The notes beneath the pieces were generated by a model. That model did no database searches. It had not been told where the DNA came from and saw only the letters and a list, made by a program, of their open reading frames with translations. DNA of 64,000 bases from Saururus chinensis (lineage: Eukaryota; Streptophyta; Magnoliopsida; Piperales; Saururaceae), in the NCBI GenBank assembly GCA_035235625.1, contig CP141141.1, positions 45,655,719 through 45,719,718 of the forward strand, read 5' to 3'. Shown piece after piece: positions 37,323-48,796 of this stretch. A program made the position numbers and the translations under genes. Position 1 is the stretch's first letter; each line of letters opens with the position of its first letter.

Positions 37323-38149
37323 GGTGGTTAGGTGGGACATGGCCACAACCGACTGAATCCTAAAGGAATGCCATTTTCAATGGCACTCCTCTGGTCATTG
37401 GATCTTCTCACTCCAGTGCACACTATTTTCTAGAGCCATTTTTAGAGAGAAAGGGGAGGGGGACAGAGGGGGCGAAACCATGTTGTTTGGGAGGAGAGGG
37501 AGGGAAGAGGGGGTCTCCTTCGGTGTTGGGTCTGTGGCCAGGGAGGGGCTGCTCCTGGGTCTAATTCATGGCGGGGCCTTCAGGGAGGAGAGGGAGGGGA
37601 AGGGGGAAGAGGGGGGGAAGAAGGTAGATGTCAAGGACTTGAAGTCGTGCAGTGACAGATGTCTATTGTTTGTGGTTGGGGCACCAGGAAGGGAAGGGGG
37701 AAGACTGGAAGAGACCGGAGGGAACAGTTGTAGGGGAAGTGGGAAGGAAGAGGGGGGAAGAAAGTTGTCGTCGTGTCATGCCGTCGTGGTCAAGGCATTG
37801 GGGAGGAGAAGGAGGGAAGGGGGAAGGTGGTGTCTATGGTTTAGTTGTCGTCGGCTGTCGGGTCGCACCGTCGTGGCCAAGGTGCTAAGGAGGAGAGGGA
37901 GGAAGAAGGAAAGCGGTGTCTAGGGTTTAATTGTCATCAAGTTGTATTGTCGTGGCCATGGCACTAGGGAGGAGAGAGAGGGAAGGGGAAGGCGGTGTTG
38001 TATTTAGGGTTTAGGAGGTGAGGTGGGAAATGTTGTCTTTATATCAACCAGGTTAACCCGGGTTCACCCGTGGTGAAACCTGGTTGAACTAGCCCGACAC
38101 CAATCTGGGTCTGTGTCCAAGTCCGGTTTTAAAATACCGGTAGAAACCC

Positions 38150-39131
38150 GAGCTCTAAGGCTCACTCAAGAAACTAAGGGGTCTTTGGGTGTTTAAATAT
38201 TTTAGAAATAGGAGTAAGTTTTTTGAGAATTAATTTTAATAATTTATTGCTAAATGAGAAATATAGTTGATAATAGAATTTTTTAGAATAAATTAGAATG
38301 TTGGGTCAAATTTATTTTTATAATTTAAATTAATATAAATTTCTTTCGCAACCTCGGATATGCACAATATTAAATTAGAGGCCTATCACATAAGATCTCA
38401 TGTAAATAGGTAATTTCAGATTTTTAAAATGGGTCATATCTATATGATATATTACTTGATGTTCAAATTGATATAAGGAGTAATAATTATAAAATAGTAA
38501 AAAAATATATTCTAAAACAATAGGCTGGGATTTGAAATGGACGAAATCATATAGTGAGGTTATTAAGTGATTCAAGTAGATTCCAGTTAGATTCAGCCTA
38601 AAATCAACTTTTGAACAAATTTTTTTATTGTAACCATGATTCTAATTATTTTAGATAGAATTTGAGCAAAATAAGGTAAATCTTACACAAATTTATAAGC
38701 CAAACATCCCTTAAATCATAACAACAAATAATCAAATAGGATAAATTGTAGATAACCCATCTGAGTTATCGCCATAGTGTATATAATTATTTCTATTTAA
38801 ATATGTATAGTTAGAGCTCCAACTCCTTACCATCAAATCATGCTCTAGTCAAGGCCATAATTAAATGGCTACAGCTCACTCGACCTACTGGTTAGTTTTT
38901 TTTCTTTTTATCTATAAAAAAAGGTGCATAACCCATGTGACCTATACAATTTTACTTTTAAAATTATGGCTTAGTTTAACACCTTCAACCTGCTTCGCTC
39001 TTCCTCCTTGATTACCAGTGCTACCACTACCCTTGTGACATTTTCCCCTATCCCTCGTGACCTCTCAACCACTTTATGGTCTTCCTAAGCTATCATAGCG
39101 GCCAAATTTTGCCTTAGGAACCATGGCCATA
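38150..39131. other. AT-rich intergenic DNA, nothing recognised
   Basis: No coding, splice or repeat structure could be supported. Confidence 0.4.
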
Positions 39132-40087
39132 TAGGGGTGGAAATAGTCTTCAGCCAAACCACATCTTAGTCCGCGTCCACACTGTCCGAGATTGATTGAC
39201 CATGACCAAATGGACAAAGTATTTCGGTCGTTGTCACAATCAAAATGAGTGGTCAACTGCATGACCATGTGACTGATTATTGCAAACATTTGTATTCAGC
39301 AATTCGATTATTTTTACACAAAAAAGTTCTTAATTAGCAAAGGCTTTTACTCTTTTTTATCCATTGCCCTTCTCACTAAACATCCAAAACCATGTTACCT
39401 CATTTCAAGGAACCTATATTTGGTACCCCTTCCTAATAACTATCTCATCAGCCATAATTTTTAAAATACATACTATATATAATATAAAAAGAAAAAATGA
39501 TAATTTAATCATGCAAATATGTGACTAGGATGTCTATATGACATGCATTGTTCAAATTCTCCAGTTTGAATGTATTATTAAGATTTACAACCACATACCA
39601 ATGTGTTCAAAGTTCAAACATAGTCCATTAAGGAGATAAAATTAAATAATAAATTTTAAAATAAAAAGACTAAGTGAGACAAAAACCTCAAGCAATATCA
39701 CCTCTTGAGTAGGCGGCAAGGAGGAAAATCATATACAGAACAAAAACATTATATTAGACAAGGTATTCGAGTTATTTTACTTCTTGAAGATAACAAAAAA
39801 GTGATCACTTCACGACTCAGGAGAACAAAACATTCAAAGAAGAAAAGAAAGACATACCTTATAATACAAATAATAGTCAAGCAAATTGTGACTTAAACTA
39901 AACAAATAACAATTACTTACTTAGTATTAATTAGGTAAAAATAGGAAAAAAAATAAAAACAAAAACAGATAGACTGTGTTCATGTCTGCCAGACAATCGG
40001 TCACAATCATGATACTAAATGGTCATATAAATCGATCATGGTCACGGTCAATGTTTATCTGTGACTGGATGCCCAATTTCACCCCTA
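39132..40087. mobile_element. Non-autonomous DNA transposon, about 956 bp, TAGGGGTG termini
   Basis: The left end TAGGGGTGGAAAT and inverted right end TAGGGGTGAAATTGGGC match. The next 100 bp at each side share NGGTCA/TGACC-rich subterminal motifs (for example GACCATGACC at left, ATGGTCACGGTCA at right). TAGGGGTG ends are common in plant hAT elements. No matching 8-bp duplication was found, so the superfamily is tentative. No transposase. Confidence 0.55.
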
Positions 40088-43000
40088 ACTGAGGACTAGG
40101 GTGGGGTTGGGTTGAGAGGCCATTGGTGAAGAAGATAGGCAATGCCAAACGGTTGACACCACCATCCTTAAGAGGCTAGACACGCTCTTTCACAACTTCC
40201 CTCACTAAGATAAAAGTCTTTATAATTTTATAATTAAAGAAAAACTATTTCCAAGGAGGAGAACCTTGCATGCTAAAGTTGATGGAAAACTATATTCCGG
40301 GCATAGAGAGGGGCAAATTTAGGCGTATACTTGTCACAAATTGAAGTATGGGCAACATGTTATGATGCTAAATGCATGAATATCGATGTCTAAATGTTTT
40401 CTTGATATTTCAATTTTTTTTATTTTATGGAGAATACTCTGAAGTTGGGTAAAGAAGAAGGGTTGGGGGATGCTTGAACCGACATATATGAAGGCAATAT
40501 GGAAGAAGTCGTAGTTGGCAAAGCCAAAGAGGAAAATGCAAGGAGGATTGACAAATGTAGGCATATGTGAGGCTTATCGACCTATTTTCTACAAATTATA
40601 AAATTACAGCAAATAGCTATTTAGGGAACCAATTAAGAATAGTTAGTAATTTTATTTCGTGCATCCTTTAGTTTTTCTTTCATTCTCTTTATTTTTTTTT
40701 GTGTAAACGCCATCTATAATAAGGAGATAGTGCAGATGTGTGTCTATGTGGGGGTTGACAGTGGTGTGTGTTTGTGTGGGCGGGGGAACCCGTAGTAGAT
40801 TTGTTAATAAGTTAATGAAGAGGTGAATTTATGGGTGAAATTTATAAATTTATGAGTGAATTCCATTGCATTTTGCTAATTCATTAGAGAATTTATTCAC
40901 AAAATTATTATTTTATACTTTTTTATCTTATATATATAGTTTTATTTGATCTTTTTTAATAAATTAAATTAGTTAATTTTAAAAAATTAAATAGAGCTAT
41001 TAATATGAAACGGAAAGGGTATAACCATATATTCAAAAGTTTGCCAAAAGTTATTATTTTTCCTTATTTTTTATATGGAATTTTATACATATTTTTCCTT
41101 TTTGCTCATTTTAAGTGTTGGACCATGGTATGGGCTCGGGCCCGGTTTGGTCCAACGGTGTCGCGGTCCGGGTGAGCCGGTACGGGTCATGGGGTCCAAG
41201 GGTGGTGGGGGCGGTCGCGCCGACCCCACTGGTACCTTCGTTACACATAATTCGAGTGGGACCCACATATGTCACACACACACACTAGACATACATCTAG
41301 GTGTGCATATACACATTGTGGGGCCCAGACGAGTGAATTATGTGTTGAGGGTGGGACCCGCGTTTTTAGCGAGAGGTCGACCCTGTCGCGGGCTTGGTCG
41401 TGTGCAGGGGGTCCAGGCCTCCGCGGGCTCTGTGTGTCAGAGCTTGCTCCCGTTGTGATCAAGCCTCTATAAGAAGCCCGTTAGAATTTATGCACTCAGC
41501 CCATGTAATCTCAGCCCATTTGATTCAAACCCGCCGTTTATGGAAAGAAAGGTGTTTTAAGAAAGGGAGAGAATAAGGGAGAATATTCTTCCCTTATTCC
41601 CTCAACTTGAATGGGGCATCCCCCACTTTTTTGGATATGATTTGAAGAATCAGATTTGACTCCTCCATTCATCTCTCCCTTCTCTCATTTGGGTCGCCCC
41701 CCTCTCCATTGTTCTCTTCTTCCAAAACTAGTCCGCCCCTCTCCCTTGTGTGATTGTGTGCGGCCTATGTGGAGTTTGATCAAGGTGTTTCTCTCCTTCT
41801 TTGCTGAGAAGAGGAGGTTGTAGAAGGGTTGAAGATAAGGGGCTGTTGTGCTAAGAATTCCTTCACTCCAAGCAAGAGTTTGAGAGGAATAGTCACAAAA
41901 AGGTATTGTCTTAATCCCTTTCTTATTGATCTTACTTATGGTGCGAGAAGGATGATTTGGAGGGCGTGCTAGGGCTGGATCAAGCCCAAGGTTAGTACGT
42001 GTTAATTCCATGTTAATTATATCTTCCTTTGATTAAATTATATGCATGGTTATTGCTAATTGTAATTAGAATTGCATGTATGTGTAGATCTTGTTTAAAG
42101 ATTCAATTTTTTGTGTGCCAACCTCTCCCACCACTGCTTCCACTGCTGGCCGGCCACTCATCATTAAGGATTTTTTACCAAATTTATTCCATATTTACCA
42201 TTTTTCCCTTCATTGCCATTTGTATCTATATGCTCAATTCTTTATTGAATTTTGCCACAAGGGCTTTGTGCTTCTTGTAATGAAGTCCGGGAGACGTAGG
42301 TCTAGGTAGAACGTATGGTAAGGGAGTTTGTGTGCTTCGACTCAGTACTTGTTTATAGATGTGAAACAAAGCTATGTGCTTTGTCTCACATGTTCTGAAG
42401 GCGGAAAAACTAGCTCAAAAACTCCTTGCTCATCAACGCCACAGGTAGGTGTAAGAAGGTCGGGACCTCGTTCACCCAACATTTCGGGTTTACAAAGGAC
42501 TTTCCTCTGCTGGCCACATAACCAAGGAATCTCTGTTCTTCCTTTAAGATTTTTGAGAAGACCCAAGTCTCTTGCCTCTTCTGAGTTTTTGGGTGGCCCA
42601 AATCTCCACTTTTTTATTAAAAAAAAGGCTGCATGTTGTCACTCCCACATAATTTATAAGGGCCTCCCAATTTTTACGTGTTTTATAAAAGGATTTAAGT
42701 TTTTTTTCCCCTGGGAGCTCGAACTGTGTTTTTGTAGGGCTCCCCAATTTCTCGTTTTCTCTCATCACCATATTAACAAACCTAGAAAAGTAGTGAAGGC
42801 CAAAGAATAAAGAGGCCATACAAGTCACAAATAAACTGTCATGAAGGAAGATGCCACAGAGGATGACAGAAGGGCTGCCTTCGATGTCATTACCTCGGTG
42901 TTCCTTCTCTATTGCTGTCGACATCATCCAATTGGTAGTCAGGGCATCTTCCAAAAACATTTCCATCATTGGAATATGAAGAAGATGCAGGTCTTTGTAC

Positions 43001-46000
43001 ATATATGTTTTTTGAAATTTAAATACAAGAGCATAAATTATTTTATATTCAGAAAGCGACCTAAGACAAAATTTAAATGAGACTTTTTATATTTTAAATA
43101 TTAATATTATTATGATTGCTGTCCAAAAAAGTATTAATATGATTAGTAAATGAAAAATAGTGATTATTCAAATACTAACCTATACTTAAGCTTCTCTTGT
43201 ATTGTGTTTATTGCTTGCAATGAATTTATCCAAAGCTCTTTTTTAAATTATATTGATTTATCTATTATTTTTTATGTATTTAATATTTTGATTCAATTTT
43301 TCTATTAAGTATATTTATTATTATTAAAAAATATATAAACAAAACAAATTAATATAAATTTAAAAGAAAAATAATATATAAATATACACTGTAGTGCATC
43401 AAGTGTACAATAATCAGTGGGGTTATTAAAACCCCTCATGCCTCCTATTTTAAATGGGTAGTTCCATCCAAACAGACAAAAAGTGTCTTGGCATGTGTCA
43501 AGCACATATGACTGATATTCAAATTAATTGATAAATATTAGAGAATTATATAATTTGGTAGATTTATAATTTACCTTTGATAATTGAGAGAAATGAGAAG
43601 AGTGTAATTGAGTAATACCTACAAATAGGAAATGTGCATTAGAGTTGGGGCTTAGGTGTAGCATATACCAAGGGTGAAAGGATAACCATTATGTTAAGTA
43701 TTATTTATAATTTTAATAAAAGTTATAAAAGGTTTATTTAAATAGACACGTGTACGTGGTAATTTATGGTAACCAAGAAGCCTACTCAATAAGTACTTCT
43801 TATTATCTCAAAAATAGATATTAGGGGCTTTGTGTCTCACATCTTTTATTCTCTCCCTCGTAAGGCGCTATTATATGTGGCCCTATCTTTTGGTGGGGAC
43901 TTAGGCAATTGCCTAAGTGGCCTAAGCCTTGAGCCAACCCTAGAAAGGAACACCAAATACTAAGGAAGAGGAGGACCATTTGTGTTTGTTTCTCCCATTT
44001 TGGATCTTGTTCAATGAAACCCATTGTGTCTCTTCCAAGCTACCAACTTAGTGTGCTCCCATACAATTTTCTTGAAGGCAAAATAAAAAAACATATATAA
44101 TCATTGTGCTTTGAATCATACTTGAAGAAGAGGGAAACAATATATTCAAAGTAAATACAATGTTGGAGGGATTAAGCATGAGTATGTTGGGTGAGATACA
44201 ACACCAACACCACCTTCGAGACAATGTAGGACATAGTTAAGGATGTTGGCATTGTACTCACATATGAGGACACATTTTTTACAAAGTGAGGGTGCAAGTA
44301 AGGGTTTTAGTAATGGAGATGAGATATTATCCCATGAAACAAATCCACCACATGGCTAGTGGATCATTTTATTCAGTTTCTCACATAAACTAACATAAAA
44401 ATGTGAAATAAATCAAATTCAAACATGTAAAATGGGTTAAAAGGTTTGTATAGTGAAATGGACCTATGCACCACGTGGCGTGTGCATTAGTTCCACTAAA
44501 TACTTTTTCAAAGTGGTGGTTGTCACTTGGCGTAGATCTTGCTAGTTATAGTTGAAGATGAGCTGTTGACACACCACCTTCCTCTTCATATGAGATTTTA
44601 GAGTTTTCTCATTTGGAACCCCTTTTTAATATTTTTAAAATATTTCACTAAGGGTTTTACTTTTTGGTGAAATATTGCATCCCTCTTTGTGAAAGGTTGT
44701 TTCTTTTAAAGTTTGTGAATGAGTTGCAACCATTAAGAATGATTGCATCCCTTAGGTTGTGATAAGATACATCTTAATGAATAGATATATATCTTCACCT
44801 CACACCCTGTAAGAGTTTGTAGAGCATTTGGAGTATTGTATTATATTGCATAACAAGCCATTTTAACTACACCTTTGTTCTTCCTCCTCTTGTGTTGTAC
44901 CTTTGTCTCGCATTTTTTAAATACAAATTTCAGCCACATTTTATAGCATCTCAACGAGAGTTCAAGGAAAATTCTTTAACATTGATGGTTGCATATTTTT
45001 AAAGGTTATGTTGCATCTTGGGAGGAAGTTTGTTGTGTAGCCTATTAGCAACTTAGATCTATCAAGGGGGTCAAATAATTTATTAAATAAAAATATACTT
45101 GTGTGTTATTAAATTTTAATTGTTTATTCACAAGCGCACAAATCTATAGTAGTTAAGCAGCTAAATTAAGTGTTGATCCCAAAGAGACTTGAAATCGGAA
45201 AGCAAATTTTAATCTAACTCAAGTAAACCTTAATCTAGCTAATGACTTATAAAGTTAAAGTTCTCTATTAAGGGTAAAAATGTTATTTTATATATTTTTG
45301 TAGATTTTTGTTTTACTTGATGTAATAAAAATCGACATTGATATGTTTTGTTTGTGTATGGAAGACAAGATTATAGGATAAAGCTATGACAGAGATCGTC
45401 ACACCACAATACTAGTGCTTTGGAAGAGAGTTATGAAGATCACGAAGTAAAATTTGAAGCTAATTGATTTTATTTGCAACCTCAAATAGAGCTCTATATT
45501 CAGCTTTGATAGATGACTTGGCAACAATTGTTTGTTTCTTGGAAGACCAAGAGATGTGGTGTGATAATCTCTCTTGATAACATGATAGAAAATAGAATTT
45601 CATTATCTCATATCTTCAATCAATAGCATAGAGCGTAGATCTTCAAGAGATAGAGGCAGAGAGGGATTATTGTTTACAATAAAGCTCTATGGTCCCCCCT
45701 AACAGAAGCAACGCAATTTCATGGGAGAATGACGTAGGGCGCTCCCTTAGCTTTGTTCATGATTGTTGGGATGGTTCGGGTTTAAAATTTTGGGATAGAC
45801 TATAGAGATGCACATTTAAAATTTAAAAGTAATCACCACTGTGATTTCAAGAGGTGGACTTGGTATTGTATCAACAATTACTAATACAATTATGCAGGAT
45901 GATATGCTCAATATACATCCACACATGCAGAGCCTTTAATATATACTTAAATTATTAAAATTAACAATGTATTATCATAATAATTATCTTAAAGACATAA

Positions 46001-46180
46001 TAGATAAAATAAAGTTACAAGTGAACAAAGGGTGAGGTATTTAATTCTTAGATGATGACTCCTCGTAAGATTCTTTGATGAAATGATCTAATATTATAAA
46101 TAAATTCAAATATAGACCGACCCTTGGGTAGTGCATTAGACTCATCATAATTGAGTACTTAAAATATGGGTCTTACAAAC
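40088..46180. other. Gene-free AT-rich region with scattered element debris
   Basis: No exon structure was found. Notable parts: a degenerate MITE tail near 40930-41020 (ATATGAAACGGAAAGGG); a GC-rich block 41110-41480 beginning TGTTGGACCATGG, which could be the start of an LTR, with TATAAG near 41469; a hairpin at 41571-41599. The 160-codon open frame at 42328-42810 has no recognisable domain and contains homopolymers; it is left uncalled. Confidence 0.4.
41571..41599. repeat. Near-perfect hairpin
   Basis: GAATAAGGGAGAATATT is followed at once by its inverted copy with one extra T. The centre is AATATT. Confidence 0.7.
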
Positions 46181-46182
46181 TA

Positions 46183-46266
46183 TTACTCACTTTATCCTGT
46201 ATAAGTGTCATAAAATTAGTTTATTTTAAAACCAAATAAGACTTTTAATATGAGACGGAGAGAATA
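46183..46266. mobile_element. Stowaway-like MITE, about 85 bp
   Basis: The left end TACTCACTTTATCCTGTATA and inverted right end TATTCTCTCCGTCTCATATT are degenerate forms of the CTCCCTCCGTCC terminus of Stowaway elements, with TA at both edges. AAGTGTCAT and its partner ACTTTTAATA pair internally. Confidence 0.55.
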
Positions 46267-46744
46267 TTATGTAAAAGCGGATAAATTAGATGTGTAAGTG
46301 AATGTATAGGAGTGGAGCACTGTGTTTAGAAATTTTTTTATCTAAATCGTGTAGACTTGCCCTTATTGATCTTATATAATTGTCAAAAAAATATATTTCA
46401 ATTTTTACTTTCCATATAAATAAGTGTAATATACTATAAAAACAACAATGTTACTATTTTGACAGTGCATCATAATTGGTTAGTTCAGCCTTAAACTTAT
46501 GGAAGGGTCAACTTTCAATTATTATTGAATTTTTTTGGTCAAAATAATTATATATTGATATGTATCGACATAGTGATATGTCGATTTAATTTGTGGAAGG
46601 CATTCCAAATGACTAGTGATTCGATATGCCCTTTCCAACAGGTACGATCTTCCATGCCTATGTGGAACTACAAACTAAGCCCCGGTGAGCCTACTTGAGG
46701 CTAACAGGGGCATGATGGAGCTTACCTAGCATTTTCATATCAAT

Positions 46745-46900
46745 GCTCTCCAAACCATGGTTTGCCATCTCAGTGACATCTCGCCGAGATCTCTATCTCG
46801 GGATATCTAGTGAGCCACAAGATTGTGTAAAATTATATTTATGTAATATCAGCGAGATACTGGCGAGATTTAGCCGAGATCCAACGAGAGGTCCAGCTCT
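46745..46900. mobile_element. Short repeat element with repeated TCTCGCCGAGAT motifs
   Basis: CTCGCCGAGATCTCTATCTCGGG at left and GCGAGATACTGGCGAGATTTAGCCGAGATC at right form loosely inverted arms around an AT-rich core. It abuts the 5' break of the UGT pseudogene and may have caused or marked its truncation. Confidence 0.4.
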
Positions 46901-46919
46901 ACGGCCGTTGGCTCTTGCA

Positions 46920-47480
46920 GAGTGGGAGAACTTCTCGCTCTAGCTGAACCTCCCTCATGCCCGCACTGGTTCAGGCGAGTTCACCCTACCCGACTTCCTG
47001 GAGGCCCACCTCGTTCACCGGAGCCAGATGTCCCACCACCTACAAGCAGCTGACGGGTCGGACCAGTGGTCACTTTTCATGCAGCTCACGATCTCCTTCT
47101 GCTTCCGCTCCCACACTCTCCTCTTCAACACCGCAGAGGAGCTAGAGAGCACCGGGCTGGGTTATTTATGATGGAATGTGACTAGAGCTATTTGGGCTGT
47201 TGGGCTGATCTCCACCGAGCAGTTCTACAACTCAAAGAAGCTAGAGGAAGAGCTCGGGGTGTGTGTAGAGGTCACCAGCGGGAACTGCTCGGAGGTCTGC
47301 CGCGATACTGTGGCGGAGGTGATTAGGATGATGTTAGGAGGGATGGAGAAGGGGGAAGAGATGAGGAGGAAAACCGTGAGGGTGAAAGAGATGATGGTCG
47401 ATGCTGTGAGGGATGAAAAAGGTTACAACGGTCTTTCCATTAACGCCTTGGAAGAGTTCATCAAATCTATACATTTATGA
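46920..47480 (+). pseudogene. UGT92A-like UDP-glycosyltransferase pseudogene
   Basis: Two separated pieces of a family-1 glycosyltransferase. The first (about 46930-47170) reads LNLPHARTGSGEFTLPDF, HRSQMSHHLQAADGSDQWSL and HTLLFNTAEELESTGL, the mid N-terminal domain, with a stop (TAG) where the family has Trp just before LNLPH. The second (47200-47480) reads TEQFYNSKKLEEELGVCVEV and GEEMRRKTVRVKEMM, the C-terminal region after the PSPG sugar-donor motif. About 160 residues between them, including nearly all of the PSPG motif, are missing, as is the N-terminus. It cannot encode a working enzyme. Such enzymes transfer sugar from UDP-sugars to small molecules; the substrate of this lineage is unknown. 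Confidence 0.85.
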
Positions 47481-47616
47481 CTAGTAAGTCACTGTTAATT
47501 GTCATTATTGTACGCAGTTCACGTCATTCTCATCTTACTCTTGTTTTTTTTTTTTTGCAGATTGGTTATACAATTTATTTATAACAATGCTAGTCTTCGT
47601 TCACGAAGACACCGTC

Positions 47617-47724
47617 TTGGTGTGGGTGTGAATTTATCGTTTGTTTTCAGATCTAATTACGAATTTCATCTTAGCGTGGGTGTGAATTTATCGTTTGTTT
47701 TTAGATCTAATTACATTTTTCTAT
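47617..47724. repeat. 54-bp tandem duplication downstream of the UGT relic
   Basis: GTGGGTGTGAATTTATCGTT followed by TTCAGATCTAATTAC occurs twice with a 54-bp period and very few differences, so it is recent. Confidence 0.85.
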
Positions 47725-48796
47725 TGGTATTAGGTAGTTTCTTGTCAAAAGTATAATATTTGTCAAAGATAGTATATACTTATATTGAGAAATATGTTGA
47801 CTATTTTTTTATAATATGGATGCTTATTATTATTTTACACGATCTCTCTCAGATTTCTCCTAGAAATTTTATCTCTTTGGCTTACCAAGATAAGACCGAA
47901 ATTCTAGATGGTGAACAATGCTCCAAACAGATAAAAAATCTTACGCCCAATCAGGAGATAACATGCATCTTTCCTCTTTGGTTAAGATCAGTTAGAAAAC
48001 CTTGCTGATGAAGAAAACTACTGAGGCTGATAACTAGCATGTTTGATTAGCAGCAGCACATGTACGAGCAAGACTGTTATTCATTTCTCATTTACAATCA
48101 ATGAACAAAGGATCTGCTTAGTCTTTAATCGCATAAGGTTGCTCAGAGCCCTTCAAATGGCCCACTGGCTCATAACGATTTGACTCATTTGTCTAAAGGC
48201 AAAAGATTTTATTGGAAGATAGAGAGCATTGTTTGATGTATTGGGAAAAGCATGGCTGTTACGTACCAAGTGCAAGTTCATGTCACGTAATGGAGACACT
48301 TAAGGAAAGGACGCGTCTATAGGACTCGCAATATAGTACACAAAAGGGCAGCTTTACATTGTAATCAGAGCCCTCTAATGTACCATGTTCAGAGCCCCTA
48401 TGTGGGCTTGACTTGTCACAAAGTTGGTAAGAGAAAATTGGTCGGGAAAATATTTTCGCTAATTTGAAGTATTCCAGGCCCAAACGTTCAAATAGATCTG
48501 GGCAGGAAGGTAGAAAGGGATCCCACTCTTGGCACTTGCCCAATCTCTGATCAGTAGGTTCTCCACATGTGCCATTTACTGAAATAATCCCATCTTATCA
48601 TTAGTTCATACCGGATTAGCTTGATTTATTGCCATCTCTATTATTGCTAATATTGTCCGAGCCCGTGTTGGATTATATTCCTAGCACTACTGAATGAATT
48701 CATGGCTTGCCTTACAGAGCTCGCAATTGATAATAATATCAAGATACTCCTGTAACTGAATGTGGAAGGCATATGGAAGGGAAGAAAGTGTTTGTT
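47725..48796. other. Region downstream of the galactosyltransferase gene; no gene recognised
   Basis: Contains the 3' untranslated region of the minus-strand galactosyltransferase near 48600-48796. The short open frames do not resemble known proteins. Confidence 0.4.

Larger units (their letters stand above)
35250..38138. mobile_element. Second hAT element of the 10045-18110 family, interrupted by a solo LTR
   Basis: The left end CAGTCTTTTAAATCTCGGAC and the inverted right end TATTTTAAAACCGGAC share the family's TTTTAAA..CGGAC subterminal sequence and the CAGTCCGGGTTTTACC-like block. The putative 8-bp duplication is GGTATAAA (35241-35248) against GGTAGAAA (38139-38146), seven of eight. Without the LTR at 35464-37322 it is about 1.03 kb, matching the other copy. 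The interior 37440-38000 is GA-rich repeat; the open frame at 37480-37923 is low-complexity and not a credible gene. Confidence 0.65.

Noticed and set aside
37480-37923. 147-codon open frame
   Set aside because: Gly/Arg/Glu-rich translation of GGGAGG repeats inside the second hAT element.
42328-42810. 160-codon open frame
   Set aside because: Contains poly-Lys and poly-Phe from homopolymers, no recognisable domain, and a comparable frame is open on the other strand.
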